Notes: generated from the letters alone by a model not told the origin. Counted from the first letter of the stretch, positions 53,590 through 63,091 are shown. The stretch is DNA of 64,000 nt from Candidatus Paraprochloron terpiosi LD05 (GCA_018141785.1 CP073341.1:1401422-1465421); one strand, 5' to 3'. A program made the numbers and translations.

Positions 53590-54732
53590 ATGAAAATAGC
53601 TAAATTGCCAATAATCGGGTTAAGAATTCCGTACTTATCGGTCATGGATCGGTACATTGCCCTAGAACTGTTAATGCCTTTTTTATTCGGGTTAGGTTTA
53701 TTTACCTCTTTGGGGGTAGCGATCGGTACTCTCTTTGACTTAGTGCGCAAAATAACGGAATCAGGTTTGCTGGTGGACGTTGCTATCAAAGTGTTAATTT
53801 TGAAAATGCCAGATTTTCTCGTCTTGGCATTTCCCATGTCTGTACTTTTAGCCTGTTTAATGGCATACAGTCGTCTAGCTAACGACAGTGAAACAATTGC
53901 TCTGCAAAGCATTGGTGTTAGCATCTACCGAATCGTTCTTCCTGGGTTGATTTTTTGTATTTTCGTTACCGGATTAACTTTTTTATTTAACGATTTTGTC
54001 GCCCCTGCTGCCAATTATCAAGCATCTCTAACTTTAAAACAAGCCTTAGGTAAAAACCAACTCCCTTTCTTTGAAAGAAATATCATTTATCCGGAATATA
54101 ATAAAGACAAAGTCATGAGTCGGTTGTTTTACGCTGAAGAGTACAATGGGGAAGAGCTGAAGGGTTTGACTATTTTGGACCGTTCTACTGATGGGGTAGA
54201 CCAGATTATTACCTCTCAATCCGCAGTTTGGAACGTAGAAGATAGGCTTTGGGATTTTTTCAATGGTACCATTTATCTCATTGCCCCGGACGGCTCCTAT
54301 CGTAACATTCTTCGCTTTCAACACAAACAACTAGCACTACCTAAAGCACCTATAGATGTTGCGAAAAAATGTAACGACTATGGTGAGATGAACATTTTCC
54401 AGGCAAGGAAATGCTTAGAAAATCTGCGGTTGAGCGGTAATGAAAAGAAAATTCGTAAACTCAAAGTTCGGGTCCAAGAGAAATTAGCTCTCCCCTTTAT
54501 CTGTCTCGTCTTTGGCTTAGTGGGTGCTGCTTTAGGTGTCAGACCGCAAAATACAGGCAAAGCAACCAGTTTCGGTATCTGCGTATTGGTGGTTTTCTTT
54601 TCCTATTTACTGGGATTTATTAGCTCCTCTCTGGGTGTTTCTGGGGTGTTGACTCCCTTTATGGCTGCGTGGTTACCTAATTTAATCGGTTTGGGAACGG
54701 GAGCTTCTCTCTTAATGCAGTCAGCTAAATGA
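53590..54732 (+). CDS. LptF/LptG-family permease (YjgP/YjgQ)
   Basis: 380 residues with membrane helices at both ends (about 22-45, 60-85, 105-130; then 300-375) and a periplasmic domain between, as in LptF/LptG. Motifs: MDRYIALELLMPFLFGLGLF, FPMSVLLACLMAYSRLANDS. Only one permease gene is present, so a homodimer is likely, as suggested for cyanobacteria. It begins 5 bp after lptB. Confidence 0.92.
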   Translation: MKIAKLPIIGLRIPYLSVMDRYIALELLMPFLFGLGLFTSLGVAIGTLFDLVRKITESGLLVDVAIKVLILKMPDFLVLAFPMSVLLACLMAYSRLANDSETIALQSIGVSIYRIVLPGLIFCIFVTGLTFLFNDFVAPAANYQASLTLKQALGKNQLPFFERNIIYPEYNKDKVMSRLFYAEEYNGEELKGLTILDRSTDGVDQIITSQSAVWNVEDRLWDFFNGTIYLIAPDGSYRNILRFQHKQLALPKAPIDVAKKCNDYGEMNIFQARKCLENLRLSGNEKKIRKLKVRVQEKLALPFICLVFGLVGAALGVRPQNTGKATSFGICVLVVFFSYLLGFISSSLGVSGVLTPFMAAWLPNLIGLGTGASLLMQSAK

Positions 54733-55033
54733 CTTCGCTGTGCTAGAATTATTATAACCCGGCACCCTACACCCTACACGATGATTGTCACAGGAGCCAA
54801 TAAATAACAAGAACAGTAGTTTAGCACAACCTTCTCTCCAAAGATTCTAGGAAGCAATCCTAGATTACAACCCTTTCAAGGACAACAACTAAGGGGCAAA
54901 TCGGTTTAATTTCAATAACTAATTACCTACTTTTCAAGGACAGCAACAAGGGCTGATTCAGCCCAATTTAAATCAAAATCAATTCCATAATTTCCAAGAA
55001 CAATAACACTAATTACCAACAAGTAACAACAAA
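54733..55033. repeat. Gene-free stretch with a degenerate about 58-bp tandem repeat
   Basis: TTTCAAGGACAACAAC (54874), TTTCAAGGACAGCAAC (54932) and TTTCCAAGAACAATAAC (54991) recur every 58-59 bp with partly similar sequence in between. The spacing and short repeat do not fit a CRISPR array. A CCCTACACCCTACAC heptamer block lies at 54765-54780. No gene. Confidence 0.5.
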
Positions 55034-56458
55034 TTATTGAAAATTGTCAATGATTTTTTGTGCAAACTCGGAACACTTCAAAGGTGGTTCTACAGGGGGA
55101 GTCATGAGACGAGCTAAGTCGTAGGTGACAAGTCTGGCTGTGATCGCCTTACCAATCCCCTTATTAATCAAATCAGCTGCTTTGTTCCAGCCCATGAATT
55201 CTAACATCATGACTCCAGAAAGAATCAAAGAGCCGGGATTAATCCGATCTAAACCTGCGTGTTTGGGTGCTGTGCCGTGAGTAGCTTCAAAAATAGCGCA
55301 ATTGTCGCCAATATTTGCTCCTGGTCCCATTCCCAAACCACCCACAAGAGCGGTTAAAGCGTCGGAGAGGTAATCCCCATTCAAATTCATGGTAGCCAGA
55401 ATTGAATATTCATCTGGTCGAGTTTGAATTTGTTGGAAAATACTGTCAGCAATGCGATCGTTAACCATCACTTTACTCTTCCATTTTCCCTCACCGTGAC
55501 TGGAACCAATCTCATGGAGAACCCTTTCTACTTCCCGACAGATTTTCTCTTGCTTATCAGGGGGTAGAGTATCGTATCCTGGCTCCATTAAACGAGCATT
55601 TTCCTCGCAAGTTATCTCTGGATTGTTTTCTACGTTGGTCAAAATCCAAGATTCCCGTTCCGTAACGCAATCAGGGCGAAACTCTGTAGTTGCCAGTTCA
55701 TAGCCCCAATCTCGAAAAGCTCCTTCGGTATATTTCATAATATTCCCCTTATGAACCAAAGTAACTTTTTGCTTCTCTTGGGGTAAGGAAAGGGCGTGTT
55801 GGATAGCGCGACGCACTAAACGTTGGGATCCAGTTTTACTAATGGGTTTTATCCCAATACCGGAGTCGAGGCGAATTTGCTTCTTCCCGTGTTCTGGGGT
55901 CGCCGGAATTAGTTCTGAGTTGAGAAACTGAATGAGCTGCTGGGCAATTTCACTTCCTTGGGGCCATTCAATGCCCAAATAGATATCTTCCGTATTTTCC
56001 CGATAAACGATGGCATCTACCTTTTCTGGATATTTGTGGGGGGAAGGGGTGCCGGGATAATAGCGACATGGTCGCACACAGGCGTAGAGGTCATTAATTT
56101 GGCGCAAGGCAACATTGAGGGACCGAATACCCCCCCCTACAGGAGTGGTGAGGGGACCTTTGATGGCAATGCCGTAGGTTTCAATGGCTTTGAGGGTATC
56201 TTGGGGCAAATATTGGAAGGTGCCGTAGCGATCGCAGGCTTCGTCACCAGCATAGATTTTGAACCAGTGGATTTTGCGCTTGTCCCCATAGGCTGTGGCT
56301 ACTGCTTCATCAATTACTTTTTGGGTAGCTGGCCAAATATCCACTCCCGTGCCATCTCCCCGAATAAAAGGGATAATGGGGTTGTCGGGAACGATTGGTT
56401 TGCCGTTTTGGAAGATAATTGCAGCACCAGTATCAGGAGGAGAGATTTTATCGTACAT
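55034..56458 (-). CDS. icd: Isocitrate dehydrogenase (NADP-type)
   Basis: 474 residues, the usual length in cyanobacteria. Landmarks: [40 protein letters not shown] (substrate Ser/Asn), [48 protein letters not shown] and [12 protein letters not shown]. It makes 2-oxoglutarate, the nitrogen-status signal of cyanobacteria. A TATAGCGCTG repeat end lies about 90 bp upstream. Confidence 0.97.
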   Translation of the reverse strand: MYDKISPPDTGAAIIFQNGKPIVPDNPIIPFIRGDGTGVDIWPATQKVIDEAVATAYGDKRKIHWFKIYAGDEACDRYGTFQYLPQDTLKAIETYGIAIKGPLTTPVGGGIRSLNVALRQINDLYACVRPCRYYPGTPSPHKYPEKVDAIVYRENTEDIYLGIEWPQGSEIAQQLIQFLNSELIPATPEHGKKQIRLDSGIGIKPISKTGSQRLVRRAIQHALSLPQEKQKVTLVHKGNIMKYTEGAFRDWGYELATTEFRPDCVTERESWILTNVENNPEITCEENARLMEPGYDTLPPDKQEKICREVERVLHEIGSSHGEGKWKSKVMVNDRIADSIFQQIQTRPDEYSILATMNLNGDYLSDALTALVGGLGMGPGANIGDNCAIFEATHGTAPKHAGLDRINPGSLILSGVMMLEFMGWNKAADLINKGIGKAITARLVTYDLARLMTPPVEPPLKCSEFAQKIIDNFQ

Positions 56459-56535
56459 AGGTAAACTATAGTGAGCCTAAATTGTGGTTGTGCCCTTTCC
56501 CGGGACATGTTCAGACGAACCGCTAATTGTACAAT

Positions 56536-56754
56536 TCATGATATAGCGCTGCGCGCGGGTGTGGGGTACCCACCCCCAACCCCCTCCTGGGAGGGGGCGA
56601 AGGAGGTGGGTGGGGTAAGAGGAAAGCCATGTTCTGTAAAGGTTTCAGCAATTGTTTGTTTTAACAATCTATCTACTTCTTGGTCTGGGGTAAGCCAGGA
56701 AATGAGTTGATTTTCAGCGAAACCAACTAGTAAAGTTATTGGATTAATTGCCAT
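56536..56754 (-). pseudogene. Short hypothetical gene whose tail is replaced by repeat DNA
   Basis: The first 46 residues (MAINPITLLVGFAENQLISW, LTPDQEVDRLLKQTIAETFT) look like real protein. The rest (PPTSFAPSQEGVGGGYPTPA) is translated CCCACCCCCTCCC-type repeat ending in the TATAGCGCTGCGC end at 56541-56556. I read it as an old gene cut by repeat insertion. Confidence 0.5.
56575..56617. repeat. GC-rich palindromic repeat
   Basis: ACCCCCTCC...GGAGGGGGC with outer CCCACCCCC...GGTGGGTGGGG. Similar words occur at 7931-7960 after the truncated tnpB. Confidence 0.55.
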
Positions 56755-56867
56755 TTATTTTTTCGTATAATCAGAACAAGGAATTTGCCAATCTTCCAAC
56801 CCTAAGGGATGTATAACACAAAACAGTCCTTTTTGAAAAACACAACTAGATGCGCATTCTAAACATT

Positions 56868-57653
56868 TTACGAGTTGCCTTTTTTTGCCTCTTTATTATC
56901 ACCAGTTGGAACTTCCAACCCAGCTTTCTTGATTCGTTGATTAATTAGTCTTGCTGCTTTTATTTTTTCCCTGTTTTCTTGAAAAACTTTGATTCCAGTC
57001 TCTCTGAGTTTATCACGACGGGTGATCTACTCTGCATATTCTTTGGCATTGTCTGCTAAAAATTTCTCGACTCTTTGCCTGCTATATAGCAAGGCGTAAC
57101 GGGGACCACCCAAGGGAACAATTTCGTCTTCTTTCCCCAGTCGTTCTATCCATTTATTAGACAACAGATATGTCTCTTTTAGTTGTGTTTTTGTAATGTA
57201 ATGGTCTCGTGGTGACCATTGGCATTCATCAGGTATATATAAATTAATAGGAATATGCTCTTCGTTGTCTTTGTCCCAAACCATAGGTTTTGTTGCCCCT
57301 GGTGACAGGTTTTGTTGCTTTAGCTTTCCTTCGGTGAGAAAACCATTCTCTTTTGCTTCTTCCCAAGTTATGACTGGGGGAAGCGTTTGGTCTTTTATCT
57401 CGGATTCTCGAATATCGTATAAGCTATGATAGTTAGCTCCTGTTGTTGGCTTATAAAGGGTGGCTTGAGGGTTCCCCGTCGGACGTAAATTGAGTCTCTC
57501 TAGTTCCCATTCACTTTTCAAATGGGCAGGGATTTCGTTTTTATCTGTGTAACATTTGTGTCCAGGGCAAAAACTACGTGACTTGGAATTAAAAGAACGT
57601 TCGCAAACAGTACAAAACCATTCGTTGTTTTTTCTGACTAATTTATGTTTCAT
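56868..57653 (-). pseudogene. Zinc-finger-like hypothetical protein with an in-frame amber stop
   Basis: From ATG 57653 the protein reads MKHKLVRKNNEWFCTVCERS followed by FNSKSRSFCPGHKC (CxxC...CxxHxC, probable zinc site) and continues to DNAKEYAE, where TAG stands at 57027-57029. The same frame then stays open for 52 more codons, ITRRDKLRETGIKVFQENRE...KIKAARLINQRIKKAGLEVP, to TAA at 56868. The tail is basic and helical like a real C-terminus. The upstream open part to 57737 is repeat sequence. Either one nonsense mutation or a 208-residue functional short form. No known family. Confidence 0.6.
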
Positions 57654-57668
57654 GACTTTTTTTTCTGA

Positions 57669-57700
57669 GTATATAGCACTACGCTTGTTGGTTAGGACAT
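57669..57700 (-). repeat. Miniature element end upstream of the zinc-finger-like gene
   Basis: TATAGCACTACGC...GGTTAGGACA matches the element at 44960-45061. On the minus strand its tip gives TGCTATATA about 15-25 bp before the gene's ATG. Confidence 0.55.
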
Positions 57701-57901
57701 GATTCCGCCGTGCATTGCTCTCAACTTGTGCCCCCACATCAGCTTCGTGTCAATTTCTTGGGTGATGCCTATCTTTATGGCCAACTACGCTTTGGGTGCG
57801 TTTTGGGAATTAATATAGTGCCGCAATTTCTCGAATTCATCAATCTTGCTATAGCTTGACAAAAACCGCTATAGTTAAAGTATAATGACTCGTGCGACTG
57901 T
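57701..57901. other. Gene-free stretch, likely left end of a tnpB element
   Basis: The block around 57750-57800 (TTGGGTGATGCC, CCAACTACGCT) recurs at about 7540-7580, also upstream of a tnpB remnant. TTAAAGTATAATGACTCGTG at 57875-57894 looks like a promoter for that remnant. Confidence 0.45.
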
Positions 57902-57985
57902 ATGCCAAGGAGCAAAATAACCTATCGACTATATCCAAGCGCCGAGAGCGAACGCAAATTGCATGGGGTGCGTAGCCAGCCCTGA
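57902..57985 (+). pseudogene. tnpB N-terminal remnant
   Basis: MPRSKITYRLYPSAESERKL followed by HGVRSQP and a stop. It is nearly the same as the start of the truncated tnpB at 7666 (ITYRLYPSAKSERKLH). Everything after the 20th codon is lost. Confidence 0.6.
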
Positions 57986-58117
57986 GCTGCTGCTAGAACC
58001 TAAACTATTGCGGTCGCACCCTCGCAGAATGCGATATAACTGTAGAGGCGCACCAAGACAGGCGAGGCTAACATTACCGCCGAAAGATGAAAAAGGATAT
58101 GAGCGGGTGGAGTATTC

Positions 58118-58624
58118 ATGAGGGAAAACATTTATCAACTCGAAGAACTAAGAACAGCCATCGCCACCGCGCCCGAAAAGTGGCGTCCTCTGATATTTAC
58201 CAATGGCTGCTTCGATCTACTTCATGCTGGTCATGTTCGCCATTTAAAAGTGGCCAAGGGACTGGGAAAGAGCCTTGTAGTGGGTTTAAACAGCGATGAA
58301 TCTGTGGCACAAATCAAGCCCCAGCAACCGGGTTTTCCTCCCCGTCCCCTCATTGGGCAATCTGAAAGGGCAGAGGTGCTAGCCTGTCTCAAACCAGTGG
58401 ATGGGGTGGTTATTTTTGATACAACTACGGCGATCAGTCTCATTAAAACGCTCCAACCGGAAATCTACGTCAAAGGGGGGGATTACAGTATTTCTAGTTT
58501 ACCAGAAGCCAGTGCGGTACAAGCCTATGGAGGTAAAATAGAATTGGTGCAAGTGGAAATTCCTACTTCAACTACAGCCATCGTCAAGAGTATCCTCCTA
58601 GCCTCTAAAATAAAGAGATATTAG
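58118..58624 (+). CDS. rfaE2: D-glycero-beta-D-manno-heptose 1-phosphate adenylyltransferase
   Basis: 168 residues with the cytidylyltransferase-fold motif FTNGCFDLLHAGHVRHL (HxGH), GLNSDESVAQIK, and LQPEIYVKGGDYSISSLPEA. This is the stand-alone second half of HldE, making ADP-heptose for the lipopolysaccharide core. It fits with the LPS export genes in the window. ATG start. Confidence 0.93.
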   Translation: MRENIYQLEELRTAIATAPEKWRPLIFTNGCFDLLHAGHVRHLKVAKGLGKSLVVGLNSDESVAQIKPQQPGFPPRPLIGQSERAEVLACLKPVDGVVIFDTTTAISLIKTLQPEIYVKGGDYSISSLPEASAVQAYGGKIELVQVEIPTSTTAIVKSILLASKIKRY

Positions 58625-58720
58625 TCTCTACCGCCTAATTGATAAGCTCCCATTGAAGCTCTAAGATAAAAACGCTCCAAAGAATTACTGGGGCGAGATA
58701 GGATTATAAAACAGAAAAAG

Positions 58721-59173
58721 ATGAGACCTTCAAAGCTTGTTCTAGGCTTAATTATAGCCGGATTTACTACCACAGTCACATTAACTAGCTGCGCTCCAAA
58801 AACCACTTCTCAAGGCGAGATTCTTTTGGAAAAGATCCAAGAAGTCCAATCCCGGACGAAAGTAGGCATTAACTACATAGATTACACAGTCACCGCTCAA
58901 GAGATCCAAATCGAGTTAGATAAATTTCAAAGAGACCCTGCCTCTCAGAAGCTGAAGTACGCGGGAAATTTAATCGCAATAGCAAGGACATATGTCGAAG
59001 CTAGTGAGAGAGATGTGTTAGGAGAATGGGAGCCTCAAGCAAGTTGGAGCGAAGGAAGAATCTTAATGGAAATACTGGAAAAATGCAAGAAGAAGAATGA
59101 AACCTGTTACAAAGCAGAAGAGCACTCCCTAATCTTAGATGAACTATTAAACAACGACTCTTCTATTGATTGA
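58721..59173 (+). CDS. Putative lipoprotein
   Basis: 150 residues: MRPSKLVLGLIIAGFTTTVT then LTSC, a lipobox with the lipid-bearing Cys at about residue 24. The mature part is helical and charged with two further cysteines (EKCKKKNETCYKAEEH) that may pair. No family recognised. Own start ATG, 96 bp after rfaE2. Confidence 0.65.
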   Translation: MRPSKLVLGLIIAGFTTTVTLTSCAPKTTSQGEILLEKIQEVQSRTKVGINYIDYTVTAQEIQIELDKFQRDPASQKLKYAGNLIAIARTYVEASERDVLGEWEPQASWSEGRILMEILEKCKKKNETCYKAEEHSLILDELLNNDSSID

Positions 59174-59254
59174 GCGTAATGGAGCAGTGGAAGTAACAAT
59201 TGCCCGTCTTTGTGGGCGATCGCCCCATATTATCCTTATACTATCGTCTAACTT

Positions 59255-59950
59255 ATGGAAGATCCTTTAGATCTGCTTTCTCAATTTAAATCCGGCTCCG
59301 AAAAAAACCAACTTCAACTGATTCCCAAACTCGTCAGTATGGGGGATCCAGGTTGGGAAGTATTGATGGAATTTTTACAATCTTGTCAGTCTGGCTCAGT
59401 TAATTTGGCTATGGCGGGAGCTTACCAGGCTCTTTGTCAGGTCAATACTGCCGAAACTCAAGCATTTCTACAAGCTTATTTTCCCCATGGCCTCCTTTCC
59501 CTGGAATCGGAACGAAACATAGACTACCTACCATTAGAACGGTCCCTCGTGAGCGCTGACTTTCAACGTGCGGATGTTCTCACCTTGGAAAAGCTGTGCG
59601 AATTAGCTGGTCCGGCGGCAATAAAGAGAAAGTGGTTGTACTTTACGGAAGTAGATAACTTCCCTAGTGTTGATTTACAGACAATTGATCGCCTTTGGTG
59701 GTTGCACTCTACAGGAAAATTTGGCTTCATAGCTCAGCGGAAAATTTGGCTGTCCTTAGGTAAAGATTTAACGAAACTATGGCCGAGAATCGGCTGGAAG
59801 TCTGGTAAAAACTGGACTCGCTATCCCAATGAATTTACTTGGAATCTCTCTGCTCCTCCCGGTCATCTTCCCACATCCAATCAGCTTCGGGGTGCCAAAG
59901 TGATTACATCCCTATTCTCTCATCAGGTTTGGTCTGAGAATCAAAAATGA
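59255..59950 (+). CDS. gun4: GUN4-domain tetrapyrrole-binding protein
   Basis: 231 residues. An N-terminal helical bundle (FKSGSEKNQLQLIPKLVSMG) is followed by the GUN4 domain: LPLERSLVSADFQRADVLTL, IDRLWWLHSTGKFGFIAQRK, IGWKSGKNWTRYPNEFTWNL and APPGHLPTSNQLRG. Gun4 binds protoporphyrin and Mg-protoporphyrin and stimulates Mg-chelatase in chlorophyll synthesis. Both the domain order and the length fit the cyanobacterial orthologue. Confidence 0.93.
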   Translation: MEDPLDLLSQFKSGSEKNQLQLIPKLVSMGDPGWEVLMEFLQSCQSGSVNLAMAGAYQALCQVNTAETQAFLQAYFPHGLLSLESERNIDYLPLERSLVSADFQRADVLTLEKLCELAGPAAIKRKWLYFTEVDNFPSVDLQTIDRLWWLHSTGKFGFIAQRKIWLSLGKDLTKLWPRIGWKSGKNWTRYPNEFTWNLSAPPGHLPTSNQLRGAKVITSLFSHQVWSENQK

Positions 59951-59961
59951 GGCGCGACCTG

Positions 59962-59986
59962 ATTGCGAAGCAACCGCGAAGCGTCC
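59962..59986 (-). repeat. Small interspersed repeat, diverged copy
   Basis: On the minus strand it reads GGACGCTTCGCGGTTGCTTC then GCAAT, related to 4908 and 17273. It lies 12 bp after the gun4 stop and is framed by GCGACC...GGTCG. Confidence 0.6.
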
Positions 59987-60090
59987 TGGTCGTTTAGTAC
60001 GAGACACCGAGTCCCCTAGGGAGTTCCACGATGAATTCAAGACTCGGTTGGGGAACTCTAAGTAAAGAAAAAGGTGGAGAGTTATCAAGA

Positions 60091-60650
60091 ATGCAAGTGC
60101 AAGCAGCATGTAACCTGACGGAAGCAAAACAACACACTATAAGTTACCCTTTAGATGGTCTAACCCCAGCAGCTCGGGAAGAAAAACGCATTACTGCTTT
60201 AACAAAATTGGGTCTCCTAGACGGGTCAATTGTTTCAGTATTTGATGAAGCTACTCAAATAGCTTTATGGGTTCACAACAATGGAAATTGTCAATTTTGG
60301 CGGTTTAAATGATAATGCCGACGCTCCTGTGGATATAGAAATACTCTGTCAGCAAACGGTTAATACTCTCATACCTATTGTCAAACAGCAAAAGCAGGAG
60401 CTTCGTTTATCAGTAGATCCAGGTGTTGGCCTGGTTAGTGGATAAAGATAAAATAGGTCAATCTCTCTATTATTTGGTGATGAATATCTTGCAATCGGCC
60501 CACCCCGACCGTGAGGTGCCCCTTCATGTCTCCCAAAAAAGCAAGACTTTAAACATTGCAGTCTGGGTTTCTCACCCCTGGTTGGGAGATGAATACCCTC
60601 GCGCGCATTGCTATATTTTTTTCAATACATTTACTATTAACGGCTTTTAG
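60091..60650 (+). pseudogene. GAF histidine kinase remnant with a large internal deletion
   Basis: The start MQVQAACNLTEAKQHTISYP, LDGLTPAAREEKRITALTKL and GLLDGSIVSVFDEAT is the head of a cyanobacterial GAF-containing histidine kinase. At about 60300 the sequence jumps to kinase ATPase-domain sequence: PVDIEILCQQTVNTLIPIVK and, one frame over, WLVDKDKIGQSLYYLVMNIL and LNIAVWVSHPWLGDE. The GAF core, phosphorylated histidine box and C-terminal glycine boxes are gone. At least one further frameshift (near 60430) is present. Confidence 0.7.
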
Positions 60651-60664
60651 TATATTTAGTTTTT

Positions 60665-62053
60665 ATGCATAAAACAGTCAACTTTAAGAAGTGGCGAAGT
60701 GGTAGCTCTATCTATAGATTGGTTGGTTTTCTCCAATCTTGGCGTCAAAGTAGCTGGTTGCTTCAGCAGTCAGAACTTCTGGGCGCTCTATTGATTAGCC
60801 TAGTGGTGGTTTTCGCTCCTTTTACATCTACTAGTTTAATCGGCTTGTTGTTGTTAGCTGGCGCTGGTTACTGGGTATTGCTGACGGTATCGGAGGTGGA
60901 TAGAACAGAAGGCAATCCGATTCACCTCATTGTGCTATTGTATTGGTGCATCGCTACAATTGCTATGGCTTTCTCCCCAGTCAAGGGAGCCGCTTTTTCT
61001 GGTTGGGTAAAGCTAACCCTTTATTTAGTCTTATTTGCTCTGGGTACCAAGGTTTTCCGTTCTGCTCCCATGATGGGGATTATCATTACAATTCTGCTCC
61101 ATGTGGCTTTGGTGGTGAGTGTCTATGGAGTGCGACAGGAATTTTTTGGGGTTGAACAATTAGCTACTTGGAATGATCCCAACTCTCCTTTAGCTCAAGA
61201 TACTCGGGTTTACAGCTATTTGGGCAATCCGAATCTCTTGGCTGGATATTTGCTAGGGGCGATCGCCCTCTCCTTAGCTGCTGTTTTTGTTTGGCGGGGG
61301 TTGCTGCCGAAAGCTTTAGCACTGACAATGGTTGTGGTTAACTCTGCTTGTTTGTATTTTACTGATAGTCGCGGCGGTTGGATTGGTATGGTGGTGGTAA
61401 TCCTGACTTTCCTGCTTTTGCTGCGCTTTTGGTTCGGATCCGTGCTCCCTGATTTCTGGCGCACTTGGTTGCTACCCATCGTTGGGGGGAGTTTAGCTGG
61501 ATTGTTATTGGTAGCAGTGCTATTTGTAGAACCTTTGCGTCTGAGAGTGGTGAGTATTTTTGCAGGTAGAGGGGATAGTAGTAATAATTTTCGCATCAAT
61601 GTTTGGTGGGCGGTTTGGCAGATGATCCGCGATCGCCCTTTAATCGGGATCGGACCGGGTAATGATGTCTTCAACAAAATTTATCCCCTCTATATGCGTC
61701 CCAACTATTCCGCTTTGAGTGCTTATTCTATCTATCTGGAAATAGCAGTGGAAACTGGTATTATTGGTTTGAGTTGTTTTTTGGGGTTGATTACTGTCAT
61801 TATTAAGCAGTCCATAGGTAAACTACAGTATTTGCGCACTCAAAGGGACAGTCGTGGATTGTGGACCATAGGGGCGTTGGCTGCTATGGCTGGAATGCTG
61901 GCTCACGGTATCGCCGATACTGTCTGGTATCGCCCTCAAATTAATACTCTCTGGTGGTTGATGGTTGCTATAGCAATCAGCAGTTACCAGTCACCAGTTA
62001 TTTTTGGTAGGAACCGGAGAAACAAAGTGGGGAGCTGGTATGATATAAGATAA
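60665..62053 (+). CDS. ictB: IctB-like O-antigen ligase-family membrane protein
   Basis: 462 residues with about ten hydrophobic segments and a long outside loop holding YSYLGNPNLLAGYLLG, SRGGWIGMVVV, NFRINVWWAVWQMIRDRPLI and GIGPGNDVFNKIYPLYMRPN, typical of the Wzy/WaaL superfamily and of cyanobacterial IctB. IctB was named for inorganic carbon accumulation, but its fold suggests glycan ligation or polymerisation, so the true role is unclear. ATG start. Confidence 0.85.
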   Translation: MHKTVNFKKWRSGSSIYRLVGFLQSWRQSSWLLQQSELLGALLISLVVVFAPFTSTSLIGLLLLAGAGYWVLLTVSEVDRTEGNPIHLIVLLYWCIATIAMAFSPVKGAAFSGWVKLTLYLVLFALGTKVFRSAPMMGIIITILLHVALVVSVYGVRQEFFGVEQLATWNDPNSPLAQDTRVYSYLGNPNLLAGYLLGAIALSLAAVFVWRGLLPKALALTMVVVNSACLYFTDSRGGWIGMVVVILTFLLLLRFWFGSVLPDFWRTWLLPIVGGSLAGLLLVAVLFVEPLRLRVVSIFAGRGDSSNNFRINVWWAVWQMIRDRPLIGIGPGNDVFNKIYPLYMRPNYSALSAYSIYLEIAVETGIIGLSCFLGLITVIIKQSIGKLQYLRTQRDSRGLWTIGALAAMAGMLAHGIADTVWYRPQINTLWWLMVAIAISSYQSPVIFGRNRRNKVGSWYDIR

Positions 62054-62089
62054 AATAGTCCCCGCGCACCGAGCCAGAGAGGTCTAACT

Positions 62090-62923
62090 ATGACTCAAGC
62101 TGTCGTCTCAACAACCATTATAAATGAAGCTTCTGAAATTGAACGTCTGTACACTTTCCAAGAGTATCTGGAATATGAGGGAGAACCGGATATTCGCTAT
62201 GAATTAGTCAGGGGGAAACTCTTACTAATGCCAGCATCTACCCACTTACATACAAATATTTGCAGGTTTCTGCTCTACAAGTTCCAGCGTTATTTTGCTA
62301 CTGGAAACTTGGATTTGGTTGTGAACTCCTCAGTGACGGGTGTGCGAACGGAGGAAAATACATCGAGAATTCCTGATTTGGTAGTATGTAGCCAGACTGT
62401 TTGGGAGCAAGTTCTTTATCGTCCTGGAGCTGGGGTTTTAGATTTTCCGGAAAAACCCATTTTGGTGGTAGAAGTTGTCAGTAGCAATCGCCGGGATGAT
62501 TATGTGATTAAACGCAATGAATATGAATGGGCGAAAATTTCGGAATATTGGATAGTAGATCCGAAAGACAAACTAGTAAGGGTGTTTACTAAACCTGGGA
62601 ATGAAGGAGGATACGATTGGGTAGACTTCAAGGGAGACACTTCCATTGTTTCTCCTCGGTTTCCTGAGCTGGTTTTATCGGTGAAAGAACTTCTCGCTCC
62701 CCCTCTGGTTGAGCAATTAATGAAGGAGGAACAGTCTAAAATCCAAACTTTCCAACAACAGGCTGAAACTGAACGTCAAAGAGCTGAAATCTCCCAACAA
62801 CGAGCTGAAACTGAACGTCAACGGGCTGAAACTGAACGTCAAAGAGCTGAAATCTCCCAACAACGAGCTGAAAAGTTAGCACAGCTTTTACGAGAAATGG
62901 GAGTTAACCCTGAAGCACTATAG
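62090..62923 (+). CDS. Uma2-family putative nuclease with heptad-repeat tail
   Basis: 277 residues. Core: YTFQEYLEYEGEPDIRYELV, RIPDLVVCSQTVWEQV, KPILVVEVVSSNRRDDYVIK and KISEYWIVDPKD. The tail consists of seven-residue repeats AETERQR and AEISQQR, encoded by near-identical 21-bp DNA units (62760-62875), forming a coiled coil. Such tails can grow or shrink by slippage, as the two copies at 44-46 kb show. It follows ictB by 36 bp. Confidence 0.88.
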   Translation: MTQAVVSTTIINEASEIERLYTFQEYLEYEGEPDIRYELVRGKLLLMPASTHLHTNICRFLLYKFQRYFATGNLDLVVNSSVTGVRTEENTSRIPDLVVCSQTVWEQVLYRPGAGVLDFPEKPILVVEVVSSNRRDDYVIKRNEYEWAKISEYWIVDPKDKLVRVFTKPGNEGGYDWVDFKGDTSIVSPRFPELVLSVKELLAPPLVEQLMKEEQSKIQTFQQQAETERQRAEISQQRAETERQRAETERQRAEISQQRAEKLAQLLREMGVNPEAL

Positions 62924-63091
62924 CAGTTACCAGCTTTTGAAATAACAACCAGCACGGTAAGGGAGTGTTGATAGGGAGCGCTCTACTAAAAACTGGGGGG
63001 TATTGCTCAAAAAAACTCTCAAAAACCCTTTACATTTACCCTCCCACCGTGATCTAATCAAATTAAAGAGAAAATTTAAGTTTTTGGACAG

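Noticed and set aside
54874..55007. Possible CRISPR array
   Set aside because: Only three diverged 16-nt words at 58-bp spacing and no conserved long repeat; no cas genes in the window.
20060..57029. Alternative genetic code with TAG as a sense codon
   Set aside because: uvrA and the transposase, among others, end in TAG at the expected length.
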